NCBI GenBank assembly: GCA_043798715.1
Contig: JAZDOK010000059.1
Coordinates: forward strand, 1 to 17,763
Direction: 5' to 3'
DNA length: 17,763 bases
From: JAZDOK01 sp043798715
GTDB taxonomy: Bacteria > Vulcanimicrobiota > JAZDOK01
This document shows, piece after piece, positions 1 through 12,000 of the stretch (within the stretch, counting starts at the first letter, position 1; every line of letters begins with the position of its first letter). Below the pieces are notes generated by a model that saw only the letters and a list, made by a program, of their open reading frames with translations, searched no databases and was not told where the DNA came from. The position numbers and the translations under genes were made by a program.

Positions 1-3000
1 GACCCTTAGAAAGGAGACGGGGGAAGACTTCTCCATCCAGGATCTTCCGGAGAACACGATGATCTTCACCGCTCCCGATGGGACTCAGGTCACCTTCATA
101 GACACTCCCGACGAGCACATCACGGAGAGAATCGGGGAGCAGGAAATAATCATCCACGAGAATGAAGACGGCTCCCTCACCGTTCCGGAAGGCGACAACA
201 CCGTAACTTATTATCCGGAGGGGAGCCGCCTGGTGGTGGATTCTTCCGGGATTGAAGAGCGTTACGATGAAGAGGGCCTTCTTGTTTCCCGCAAGAGTTC
301 CGAGGGCGACACCACCTACTTCCTCCGGGACGGGAGCACGGCCCTGGTGTGCCATGCGGACGGCAGTGTAGAGACGCGCCTTTCTGAGGGTTCGATCGTG
401 CTCCGGAGCGCCGGTGGCAACATCATCTCGGTGACGCTTCCGGACGAAACGGCGGCCACTTTGCAGGAGGACGGCACCTGGCAGGGATATGACACCCAGA
501 GCGGGCTCCACGCCTATGCCGAGGACGGGATTCCGCTCTCCCTGGTTCTTTCGGATTCGACGACCACTTACTTCAGAAACGGTCTTTCAAGGACTGTTTT
601 TACGGACGGTCGGAGCCAATGGACGACCGGGGAGGGTCTTACGATCGAAGTCGCCTCCGATTTTGCCCTATCCGGCACGGACGCGAGCGGGGATCCCCTG
701 AGCCTCTCCTGGGAGGGGGAGGAGCACGAGACGATCCGGATAGAGAATCCGGACTCTTCCTTCAGCCTTCTTTCATCGGCGGGAGACCTGGAGCGATACA
801 TCCCCAACGGGGTGCAGATCCTTTATTCCTCCGACGGGAATAAAATATTCACCCTTTCGAACGGCACCGAGGTCTCCATCAGCGCCTCCGGCTCCGTGGC
901 GGCTCATGATGCAGAAGGAGTCACCCTCTCGGCCCTTCAGGAGTACGACGGAAAGCTGGTGGCCTACTACCCGGACGGACGGGTGGCCTTCCTGACCCTG
1001 GACGGCACGGAGTACCTCTCCTCGGCGAGCGGCTGCATCAGGAAAGGGGCGGCGGACGGAACAAGCACATACTACCTCCCGGGCGGAATAACCTTAACCC
1101 GGCTTCCCGGATCCTCTCCCGAGGCGAAGGACTCCGCGGGGCGAAACCTGGTGGTCAGTATTCTTGAGGACGGGAATTTTACGATCCAGGAAGTTGACGG
1201 CGAGTCCTATACTTTCGACCCGGTGACTTTGAGCGGGACACTGCTGAGAAACGACGCCAGCCGGGTGGAGGTCTCCACCTCCGGGGTGGTGACCCTCTAT
1301 GATTCTCAGAACCGGATCATAGAGAAGGTGGAGCCCGACGGGAGCCACACTGAATATACCTACTTCGAGGGCGGCGGCAAGAGGATCCGTTATCCCGACA
1401 ACACCCGGGAGGAGTATGACGCCGGGGGGAAACTCGTTTTAAAGGAAGACCCGCAGGGGGTGACCACCCTGTACCATGCGGACGGGAGCTATACCGTAAG
1501 AGAACTCAACGGGCAGGTGGATGAATACGACCAGGACGGGGTGCACCTATCCCGCCTTTCTCCCGAGGGAATGCTCACCGCCTACCGCTCCGATGGAAGC
1601 ACGGAGACTCAGGCTCCGAGCGGAGTCAGCCGGGAAGTTCTCGCCGACGCGACCGTGATCTGGACGGTGCCCGGTATTCTGCTGGGCCTGTCCCGGGATA
1701 CCTCCGGGACCATTGGGGACCTGGTGCTGACCGTGGCCCCCGGCGGGGCGGTCTCGGCGACCCTGGGCGGCTATGCCGTTTCAGCCGAGCAGCATCCCGA
1801 CGGCACCTTCGTAGTCAGTCATCCGGACGGCTATGCAATTGAGATCTATCCGGAGATATACTGTGCGATTCACCGGGCACCCAGCACGTACATAAGAAGT
1901 CTGGAATCAAGCGGGACTCTCGGCATTCCCGTGGCGGGCGGAAGAATCGAAATTACCCCCGGCGCGGATAATGCCGCGCCCGTCCTTTCAGCTGAAGACG
2001 AGTCAGGCAATCCGCTCACCGTGTCCTGGGAGGGAGGCGCACCGGAACCGGAAACGATGGAGGAGGCCGCAGGAAGGACCATCCGCCTTGCCCGCGCCGA
2101 CGGGAGTTATGAACTCTACCATTCGGACCTGACGGTGGACTACTATACGGCGGAGGGGCACCTTTCCTTAAAGTTCCTTCCCGATAGACACATCAACTTC
2201 TACACGGAGCAGGGGGACATCTCCATGAGATGCCTTCCCGACGGGAACTACATCGCCGCCGGCAGCCTGGGCCTTTCATATATCCGGGACAACCAGAATA
2301 ATCTGTTGGGCGTGATCCTGCCCGGGGGCGTTCAGGCCGTTCAGCAGGAGGACGGCTCCTTCACCGGGGAAGTGGTCCCCGGCCTGGGATACGTCGTCCT
2401 GGCCGACGGAACGGCCAGTGTTTCCCTCCCCGAGGGCGGCACCTACACCTCGGAGAACGGCCTCACCCTGGTTACCTTCCCGCCGGGCGGCCCTCTGGAG
2501 AGCGTCCTCATGTTCGAGGGCGGCCCGGTTTTCCAGTACACCGGGTCCGGCCAGGAGACCAGGACCATAAATTACCTCTCCGAGGGCGGCTGGGAGATCT
2601 TTTCTGCCGAGGGCGCCGCTCGTTATGATGTCGAGGGAACGCTCATCCGCTCCACCGATTCTCAAATGCTGCAGAGCTTTTACGACTCCCAGGGTAGGGT
2701 AACGCGCCGGGAATATCCGGGCGGCCAAATTGTCACTCTCACCTACAACCTCAACGGAAGTTACCTGGTGGACGATCCTTCCATCAGCGGGACTAAAGAA
2801 TACTACAAAAATCTCTCCGAGGGCGGCTACTTATGGAAAAAAGAGTTTTCCGACGGCACCTGGCAGGAATTTGATTCCCAGGGGCGGGTCACCGCTTTCC
2901 TCCAGGCGACCGGTGAGTGTTTCCGGATCACGTATTTTGAAAATGGAGATAAAGAGTATGCCTCGGCCGGGGTGACCTTCCGGGAAGACGCCGCCGGGAA

Positions 3001-6000
3001 CTTGTTGTGGGGAGAACAGAGGCAGGAAGATGGAACCAGCGTCATATTCTATCCCGACGGCAAAACGGAGCAGTACCGGGCGCCGGGAGAAGGGGAGACT
3101 CGGGGGAGCCTCATGGCCCGTTACTACACCCAGGGGGGCAATCCCAACAATGCCTCCGTAATTATCGAAGAGTTTGCCGAGGACGGAACGACGCTCACCC
3201 GGATCACTCTGGCGGACAACACGCAGTACACTTTCAATACCGACGGGACCTATTTCAAGGAGGGCTATGGGTTCCGTGAAATTTACCAGCCGGATGAGAA
3301 CATGAACCCATACGCTCCTTCGGGAAGACTCATGGGGAAAGAGGAAGAAGGGGTCGGGGTCACGCTTTACACTTACTTTGAGGACGGGAGCGAGTGCATC
3401 ACCAGGCCCGACGGGACAAAAGAATATTACCGGGCTCCTGCCGAGGGCGGGGCCAACGGTGAGACCCACGGGACCTTGAGCCGCAAGGATCTCCCCGTGA
3501 CACTGGAGGGGCCGCCTTTCCAGGGGATCCGGAGCACATTTTACGCCGAAGACGGTACGACCGTCACCAAAATTATGGAGCCGGACGGAACCCAGCGGGA
3601 GTACCGGCCCGACGGCACGGTGAGCCGGCTGTACCTTCCCAGCGGTAAGATACAGGACTTCGACGAGAGCGGAGGACTCAGCCGCGAGGTCAACCCGTCA
3701 GCCTCTGGGAACATAACGGTGGAATACCAGCCGGACGGGAGCAGGACCCAGACCTATGCCGACAACACGGTGGAGACGTACCGTCCGGACGGAACGTTGG
3801 GCGAAAGGGTCTTCGCGGATGGAACGGAGGAGACCTACGACTCCCTGGGCCGTTTGAGCGGGATCAGCTATGCGGACGGCACCGCCATCTCAATTGCCTC
3901 CGACGGAACCAGGATCGTGACGGAGCCGAACGGCACGGAATTCCACTTTGACGCGGAAGGCCATCTGACCTCCCAGGTATTGCCCGGAACCACCCCGGTT
4001 GAATATCAATTCAATTCCGAGACGAACACCCTAACATTGCCCAATGGGGGAACCATCACTCTCCGCGCCGACGGCACAATTGAGAAGTATACAGCCGCCG
4101 ACGGCTGCCAGTATATCTACGACACATCGGGAAAACTCACCCAGGTAAAAGATGCCGATAACAACATCGTCTTCGGGCAGGCATTCAACACCGGCGGCAC
4201 CAGGACGTTGGAGTTTGCGGACTTCAGCGATGAAATAGCTGCCGACGGCAGCCTCACCACCAGGACTCTGGCGAACGGCGCCGTCGTCTCATTCAACACC
4301 GACGGAACCTACAGCATAACCTACCCCCCGACCGCTTCCGGCTCCCGGAGATGCGACTCATATAATTCTCAAAATCAGGTAGCTCAGTCGCAATATGAAG
4401 ACCTGGTTTTCACCTATCAATACAGCGAAAGTAACGGCTGGCAGGTGACTCTCCCAGGCGGGGAGGTTCACACGATAGACGTGCCCCACTACTTGGGTTG
4501 GGATGGAAGAAACTTCAGTTTTGTGTTGACGACCGCGGGCAATCTCGAAATCACTTATCCCGACGGATTCACCGAAGTGCTGAACACCGACCTTAAACTT
4601 ATCTCAGAGACGAAAGACGAAGAGACTTACACCTTCTCCTACAACCAGGACGGAACGTCCAGCCTGATGTCGCCCGATGGCACCACCTATGGCTTAAGAG
4701 GGGATCATACCCTGAGCCTGGTGCAGGCAGGTGAGAGCCGGGAGTTTTCATTTGATGCCTTTGAAATATTCCTGGGCTCCGAGGATCTTTCCGTCACCTA
4801 CAATCAGGACGGAACTGTCACTCAGACTTACGCCGGCGGCGCCTCCGAGACCTGTGATACGTCGGGACGCATCGCCTCAAGATCTCTGCCATACCCTGAG
4901 GGCGGGCCTTCGGGTTCCGACCTCACCATCTTCTCCTATTCCCAGGATGGCGTACGAACGACCACCTTCTCCGACGGAAGAGCGCTCCTAGAAAGTCAGG
5001 AGGGAACCGGCCAGGCCAACCGCTCGGACGGCAGTTTGGAAACAGTTTACTTCGGCGCTTCTTTCAATCTCTACGACCCGGCCGGGCGGATCTCGACGAC
5101 CAGATACCCGGATGACAGCGTCCTCACCCACTTCCTGGACGGCGGATACACTTCAATTCCCTCCTCCGGGGAAGCGGAGGTAAGGCGCAGCGATGGAAGC
5201 CTTAAAGAAAAGTTTTATGCCGACGGCACGGTAGAATTTTTCAACGAGAAGGAAGTACTCGTCGAGCGCCGCCTGACCGATGGAACGAAAGAAATCCACC
5301 ATGAGAATGGGGATATTTCCTATTATCGCTCCGAAGGCACCATCGAGAAGGTGCTCCATCCCGACGGAAGCTGCGAGATCTACGACAACCTGGGTCAGCT
5401 CATCGAGAGCTTCGACGCCAATGGGATCCACACCGACCATCTTCCTGACGGGAGCACCGTCTTAACCTATACGGATCTTTCCACCGAGAGCTACAATTCA
5501 AGCGGCATCATCACGGGGAGAAATTACTCCGGCGGGGCCTCCGAGGCTTTCGATGAGCTGGGGAGATTGATTGAGAGCAGCTACCCTGACGGAACTACGG
5601 TATCCTATAGTTCCGACGGCGCCAGAACCGTCACGACTCCGAACGGCACGGAGTTTCACTTTGACGCGGAAGGGTGCTTTACATCCCAGACCTTGCCCGG
5701 TACGGCCCCCCAGACTTACACCTTCGACCCTGTAAGCGGCGCCCTCAATCTCTCCAATCCCACTGTCACCAACAATCCGGACGGAACAGTCACCTGGACA
5801 TACACCGGAGGAGAGACGGAAACTTACGACGCCTCCGGGAGCCTCATCTCAAGATCTCTGCCATTCCCTGAGGGCGGGCCGCAGGGGATGGACGTCACGA
5901 CGTTCTCATACCTGCCAGATGACGTCCGTGAAACTACCTTCTCCGACGGCAGTTACCTCCTCGAAGACTCGGACGGGACGAGAGAATTCTATCGCCCCAA

Positions 6001-9000
6001 TGAAAGCCTGGAGGAAAAATATCTCACCGGCTCCCACGAAGTTTACGACCCGGCCGACAGGCTTGCTTTCCGCTGGCTCTCCGACGGCAGCGCCACTGCC
6101 TTCTTCCTGAGCGGAAAACAAAGCACCATCTCACCCGATTCCGTTATCATCATCAGAAGAGACGACGGGACCATCTTAAAGAAAATCTACGCCTCGGGGG
6201 AGATTGCCGTCGAATATTTTGATGCCCAGGAGCGGCTCACCGAACAGGTTTTCTCCGACGGCGCCATCAAAAACTATGCCTACAATCAGGACAACTCTTA
6301 CGCCATAAACTTCTCCACCGGCAGAATCGAGGAATACGACGCCCAGAGCCGCATTACGAAGATAACCTTCCCCGACGAAAGCTGGGAGAGCACTCAGTAC
6401 CTGGCCGGGAATCTGCGTAAGGTCACTTATTCCTCCGGAGAAAAGAAAGTATATGATTCCGAAAATCGCCTCATCCACTGGGAGGAGGCCGACGGATCGG
6501 GTATCTTTGATTACGCCTATACCGCCGAAGGGATGACCGCGACGGTCGCCTCTTCTCTCCAGAGGCTTTTAAGATCCGACAACTCAGAGAGGTGGACCCT
6601 TCCTGACGGCACCATCGTGGAAATCTCCGCTGATGGAGCCACAGTCGCGGCTGAAAAAGACGGCCAGGCTGTACCCGCCGAAATCCTATCCGACGGAAGA
6701 ATCAGCCTTGGCTATTCCGACAACATCGCCATCATTCTTAATCGCAGCGAATTTCAGATCGCCGCCAACGCCGGGAACGGCCTGTCGCGCGCCGTCCTTC
6801 CCAACAACACAATAACGCTCACTCAAGCGAACGGCACCGTAACCCGCCTGAAAAGCGACGGAACGGTGGATTGCACCAGGGATTCCCAGAACGCAGTCCT
6901 GCCGACCGTCATCCTGCCCAGCGGCGCGATCAGAATCACCGAAAAAGACGGCACCTTCACCACCATAAATACCGATCTATCAATTACCAGAAGTTCCCCC
7001 AACGGCCTCACCCGCGTGATAAACCAGGATGGAAGCTCTGAGTTCACCTTCAGCGACACCGAAGAGGCGGGGGCTCTTACCATTACCTGCCTCCTCAACG
7101 CCGACGGGACCCTGCCCCAGGAGGCCGCCCACGATTCAGAGGAAAATATCCTCTCCGCCACCCTTAACCAGGACGGCTCCATCTCCATCACCTCCGGCTC
7201 TCTCGCCCATACGCTCAAAATGGATCTCTCCCGCGAGGTTCTCACCCAATCCAACATCAAGGTGGAATACAAGAGCGACGGCCGCGAGATCTGGACCCAA
7301 CCCGACGGCACCAAGACCTATGTCCGGGCCGACGGCACTGTCGCGCCATACAGCGAAGCTTTAAAATCCGGGGAAGACGGCACGCGGGACTCTGCCGGCA
7401 GCGTGCTCAATAGCCGGATGCTTCAGGGTAAGATCCACATTCTGAAGCAGGATGGCGCCTCCCTGGATCTTCTTCCCGGCTACTCCATGAAATATACCAC
7501 TCTGAGCGGGTTTGTAAGGGACACCCTTTCCAGCGGCGTAAAAGAAATCCACTCCTTCAACGGCGTCCTCACCACCATCCAGGCGGATGGGACCTTTGCC
7601 AGCCACGACGCCGGCGGCGGCGAACTCACCACGGCATATGACGAAGAAAGGCACCTCTACGTCATTTCCAATGCTCCTTTAACCCTGACCCTGAATCCCG
7701 AGACGCTCCTCGAAGAGGTCTCAACCGGGACCGAAGATTATATCTTCTGGCCGACCGGGGAGCGGGAAGCCGTCTCTCCCGGGCAGGCCCCCGAGATCTC
7801 CTATGATGTCTCCGGGAGTTTGACTCTTACTCTGCACTTGACCGACACGGACTCATTCGGGCAAACTCATCCGTTCCACCTCACCACCACGATCCAGAGC
7901 GACTTTTCCCGGGTCACCTCGGTTCCCGGCGGCCTCTCCAAAACATTAAGGCTAGATGGAAGTTATGCCTTCCATCTTCCCGGCGGCACGGTTGTGGAAT
8001 TTTCCTCACAGGGCGCGATCCTCTCTGCAAAAGACTCCGGGGAGAACGACCTGTCCGCCTCATGGCAGGATGCCAGAACCCTCCTTATTCACAACCAAAA
8101 CGGCACCACTACCGCCGTGGATGTCCTTAACTGGAAGATTGCCATCTCAAACCCCGTGGGCTTGGAAAAGATCATCTTTGCCGACGCCGCCGAAATCTGG
8201 AAAGTCGGCGCCGAAGTCACGGTGGAAGTCTCGCCGGCCGCCATCTCCGTCCGGGACGCCGCTGACAAAGCCCTTCAGGTCAAAAAGAACGCGGACGGCT
8301 CCGTCGCAATCCAGAGAATGGACGGGAGTACCCTCACCCTGGCCGCCGATCTTGCCTTTAAGACCTGCTCTTCTCCCAACGGGGTCTCCTGGCGGTACGA
8401 ACCCGATATTACCGTCATCACCCATCCCTGCGGCACGACCACCTTTACCACGGTCGGGGGGGAAGTCCTGATCGAGACCCTGGACGCGGAGAACAACGTA
8501 ATACCCACCACTCTTAACGCCGACGGCTCCCTGACTATTACCCCGCAGGAGGGCCACCCCATCCTGGTCAGGGAGGATCTCACCCGCGACCTCCTCGTCC
8601 CCAACGGGATCCGCCTTCGCTATCGGGCCGACAACACCTCTCTTCTCATCCAGCCCGACGGGACCACCACCAACCTGAACGCCTACTTTGTTGCCACCAC
8701 CGACGCCCAGGGCCGGGCCCTCTTTTCTTACCGGGATGCCTCCGGAAACGTCGTCATCAGAAATTCCTTGGAATTTGCGAGTACCTCCACCACCATAACC
8801 CCCGACTACACCCGCACCATCCTGGGTAGAGACGGCCGCTTCCTCATCCTCTTCCCCGACGACGTCCTCCTCTCATTGAATCCCGACGGAAGCGAGACCT
8901 ACCAGAAAGTGGACGGGACTCTTCTTACGATTGACAAGGGCGGCAACCTGCTGTCCACGACCAGAAGTGAAGATCTCTCTCAGATAGTGGTAATCAGCTA

Positions 9001-12000
9001 CCTGGACGAGACCGAGGGGAGAATAGACATCAACGCCAACTACTACCGGGTGGTGGCTAAAAACGGCGTCTACAAGGAAGTGCTGGCGGATCCCACTCGC
9101 AACAACTACAAACTTCACCTTCCTGAAAACATCGTTTTCCCCTGGATGGAAGTGAATTCTCCCTATTCTTCTTCCTATGCCTATTATCTGGATCCCCAGG
9201 GCAGGTTGGGATATGCCCAGAAACTTTCGGACGGCACTTTGAAATTCAGCCTCTCGGATGGAAGGGCCTGGGAGCTCAAACCCAATTACGACCTCGTCAT
9301 CAGCCTGGGCACCGGCCTTTCCCGACTGGAGAAGACTCTCTGCGCCGACGGCTCGATTCGGATCAAGGACGGAATGGGCCTCTGGATTTCCATCACTTCC
9401 GATAAGGACGTCACCGCCTCCGACCGCTATGGCAACGCACTTTCAGCCGTTCTGAACCAGGACGGGAGCCTCACGATAACCCTGGCCGACGGCACGACCC
9501 GCACCATCGCCTCCGACCTCACCGTAAGCGACACCCCCTACAGTGGTGACGATTATTTCTATAACCCGGACGCCTCGGTGGCCGCTTTGGATGAAGAGGG
9601 CTATGCCCTCTCCTTCACTCAGTCCGACGACTCAACCACCACCCGGAACGAGGACGGCACCTGGTCCGTCATCCGAAACGACGGCTCATCGTCTTACACC
9701 GCCCAGGGAGAACTCATTGCCTGGACGCGGAGCGTCCCCGGCGGCCTCACCCGCACCGTTTACGGCGCCGGCTCCACTAATCCCGCCCCCGGCAGCATCA
9801 TCTACGAACTCCCTTCGGGAGTCACCGTCACCCGTCTGGCGAACGAGACCCTCTCGGCGACCTACCAGGGGAATAACTACACCGGCAGTCTTTCTCTCAC
9901 CGACGATGGAAGTATTCAGGTGACCGAGCCCGACGGCAAAATTTCCTTAATAAGTTCCGGCCTGAGGCAGACCGTCAAAGATGAAATAAACTCCCTTTAC
10001 GGCGTCTCTTTCCAGGAAATTATCCGCCTTGACGGAAGCCGGGAGATCCATCAGTTTGATGGCTCTATCCTTGAAAAAGACTCCTCCGGCGTCATCACCA
10101 CCTTCCTCCCTCCCGCCGGAGGCGGGACCCCCACCCGGAACCAGGACGGCACCTACACCGCCATCTTAAATGACGGTTCCGTCTCCAACTACGACACCAG
10201 CGGAATCCTGGTAGACAACACCTTGATGATCTCCAACGGTTACAAGAGGATCATTAAAACCGACGGCACTCTCCGCTATGAACTCGGAAGCGCCTCCGAC
10301 TGGGTGGAAGTGAAAGGAAGCCAGGTGAGCGCCCAGGAAAACGGCTCCTCCATAACCGCCACCATGGCCGGGAGCGGCGTTCTCACCGTCAATCTCTCCA
10401 CCGGGAATTACGTCATCGCCTTAAACTCTGATATTTCCTACTTCGGGAACAACCACTGGAACTGCTCGCTTCCGATCGAGGAGATGGGGAATATCCCCTC
10501 GTTTATCATCTTCCACACCGGCTCCAGGGATACGTACAACCCAGACGGAGTCATCACGCATACGGATGCCGAGGGAGAGTTCGTCTCCCTGGAAGTTCCC
10601 TCCGGCGCCGCCAAGACCGAGCAGCAGGACGGCTCCTGGTCCGTCACCCTCTTCGACGGTTCCTTATCTTCCTACGACCCCTCCGGAAATTTCATAGAAA
10701 ACGTCCTGCAGGAGGGCTACCTGACCCGGCGTCTCCTCCCGGACGACGTCTTAAAGTGGGAGTTCGCCAACGGCCTCACCCGCGAGCAGCACGCCGACGG
10801 CACGGTCTTCTTCACCAGGACCGATGACGGCGACACCGTGAGCGTCTCCACCATCACTCCCGATGGGAGCGTCTCCACGGTAGATGGAGACAATGACCCC
10901 CTCACCTCCTCCTGGAGGAATAACCGCTGCCTGACCGTGGAAAACGGCGACGGCGCCACCACCGAAATCTACGTGACCGGCCTCATGATCACCCGGGACG
11001 CCATTGGCGTCCTTACGATCCGGCAGCCCAACGGCGTCCTTACCACCCGCCAGAGTGACGGAAGTTATGCCAGCTTGGATCTTGAAAACAACCCGGTCAC
11101 CACCATCAAGGATGGAAGCGGAAACGTCACTATCTCCAACCCCGAGGGCAGCACCCTTCAGGTGATGGCCGGCGGCCAGGAATGGGATCTGGATGTCCCG
11201 GATTACCTCCACGTACATTACAACGCCCCCGGCGCTTCCATAAACCAGGAGTGGACGTTCGCCGACGGCACCCACTTCCACGTCGGCCCCGACGACAACG
11301 ACGGCGGAAGCGGAACCGATGGAGAGGGCCATTCAATCTCCCTCTCCTACCGCTCCGATGGGATCTTAAAGTACTATCACGACGGCATCCGGACTCACCT
11401 CATGCCCGACCTGACCCGCGTTCGCGAGGCCGATAACGGCCTGGCCCGCTTCACTTACGTGGATGGGTCCGCCTCGCTCCGTCGGCCCGGGGAAGGCCTC
11501 TTGAGCGGCAATCTGCCCTCCGGAACCACCGAGACGATTGCGGCGGATCTTTCCGTCCTCCTGGATGGAGGCCGCACCAGGGTTGAGATCGCGCCCGACA
11601 ACAGCCAGACATGGTACCAGTACTTAGACACCGTAAACGACCAGGATAGGTTCATTCACGTGACGAGAAATTACCAGGGCGCCTGGGACGACCGGGCCTA
11701 TGACGAAAACAACCAGGTGGCGGACGACGTGGAAGTCCTCTCCGGAGGCGTCATCCGGATCCACCTCTTGAATACCCCTTACGAACTTACCACGCTCTCC
11801 GACCTCACCTGGAGCAGGAAGCACACCAACCTGGGAATAGAAATGTGCCTCTCCGGCGAGACCGTAAGCTTCCGGGACAACGCCGGAAACGGGATCCCAT
11901 ACACCCTGGATGGGGATGGCAATTATGTCCTCGAGGAGAGAAACGGAATCCGCGTCGTTTGCAACCATGAAAATCCCGACGAATACACCGTAACCAACGG

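Noticed and set aside
1652..1690. Hydrophobic stretch TVIWTVPGILLGL as a membrane helix
   Set aside because: Only about 13 residues, contains a proline and is flanked by polar beta-type sequence; more likely buried strands.
2831..3469. 212-codon ORF on the - strand
   Set aside because: Antisense shadow of the YRAP/PDG segment with no recognisable motif and no intergenic space for a promoter.
3661..6535. Calling the gene an Rhs or Tc toxin
   Set aside because: Only the YD-like repeats match. No Rhs core motif, autoprotease site or variable toxin domain is visible, so the name would claim too much.
7956..8471. 171-codon ORF on the + strand in another frame
   Set aside because: Low-complexity Pro/Ser/Arg product, fully inside the main frame.
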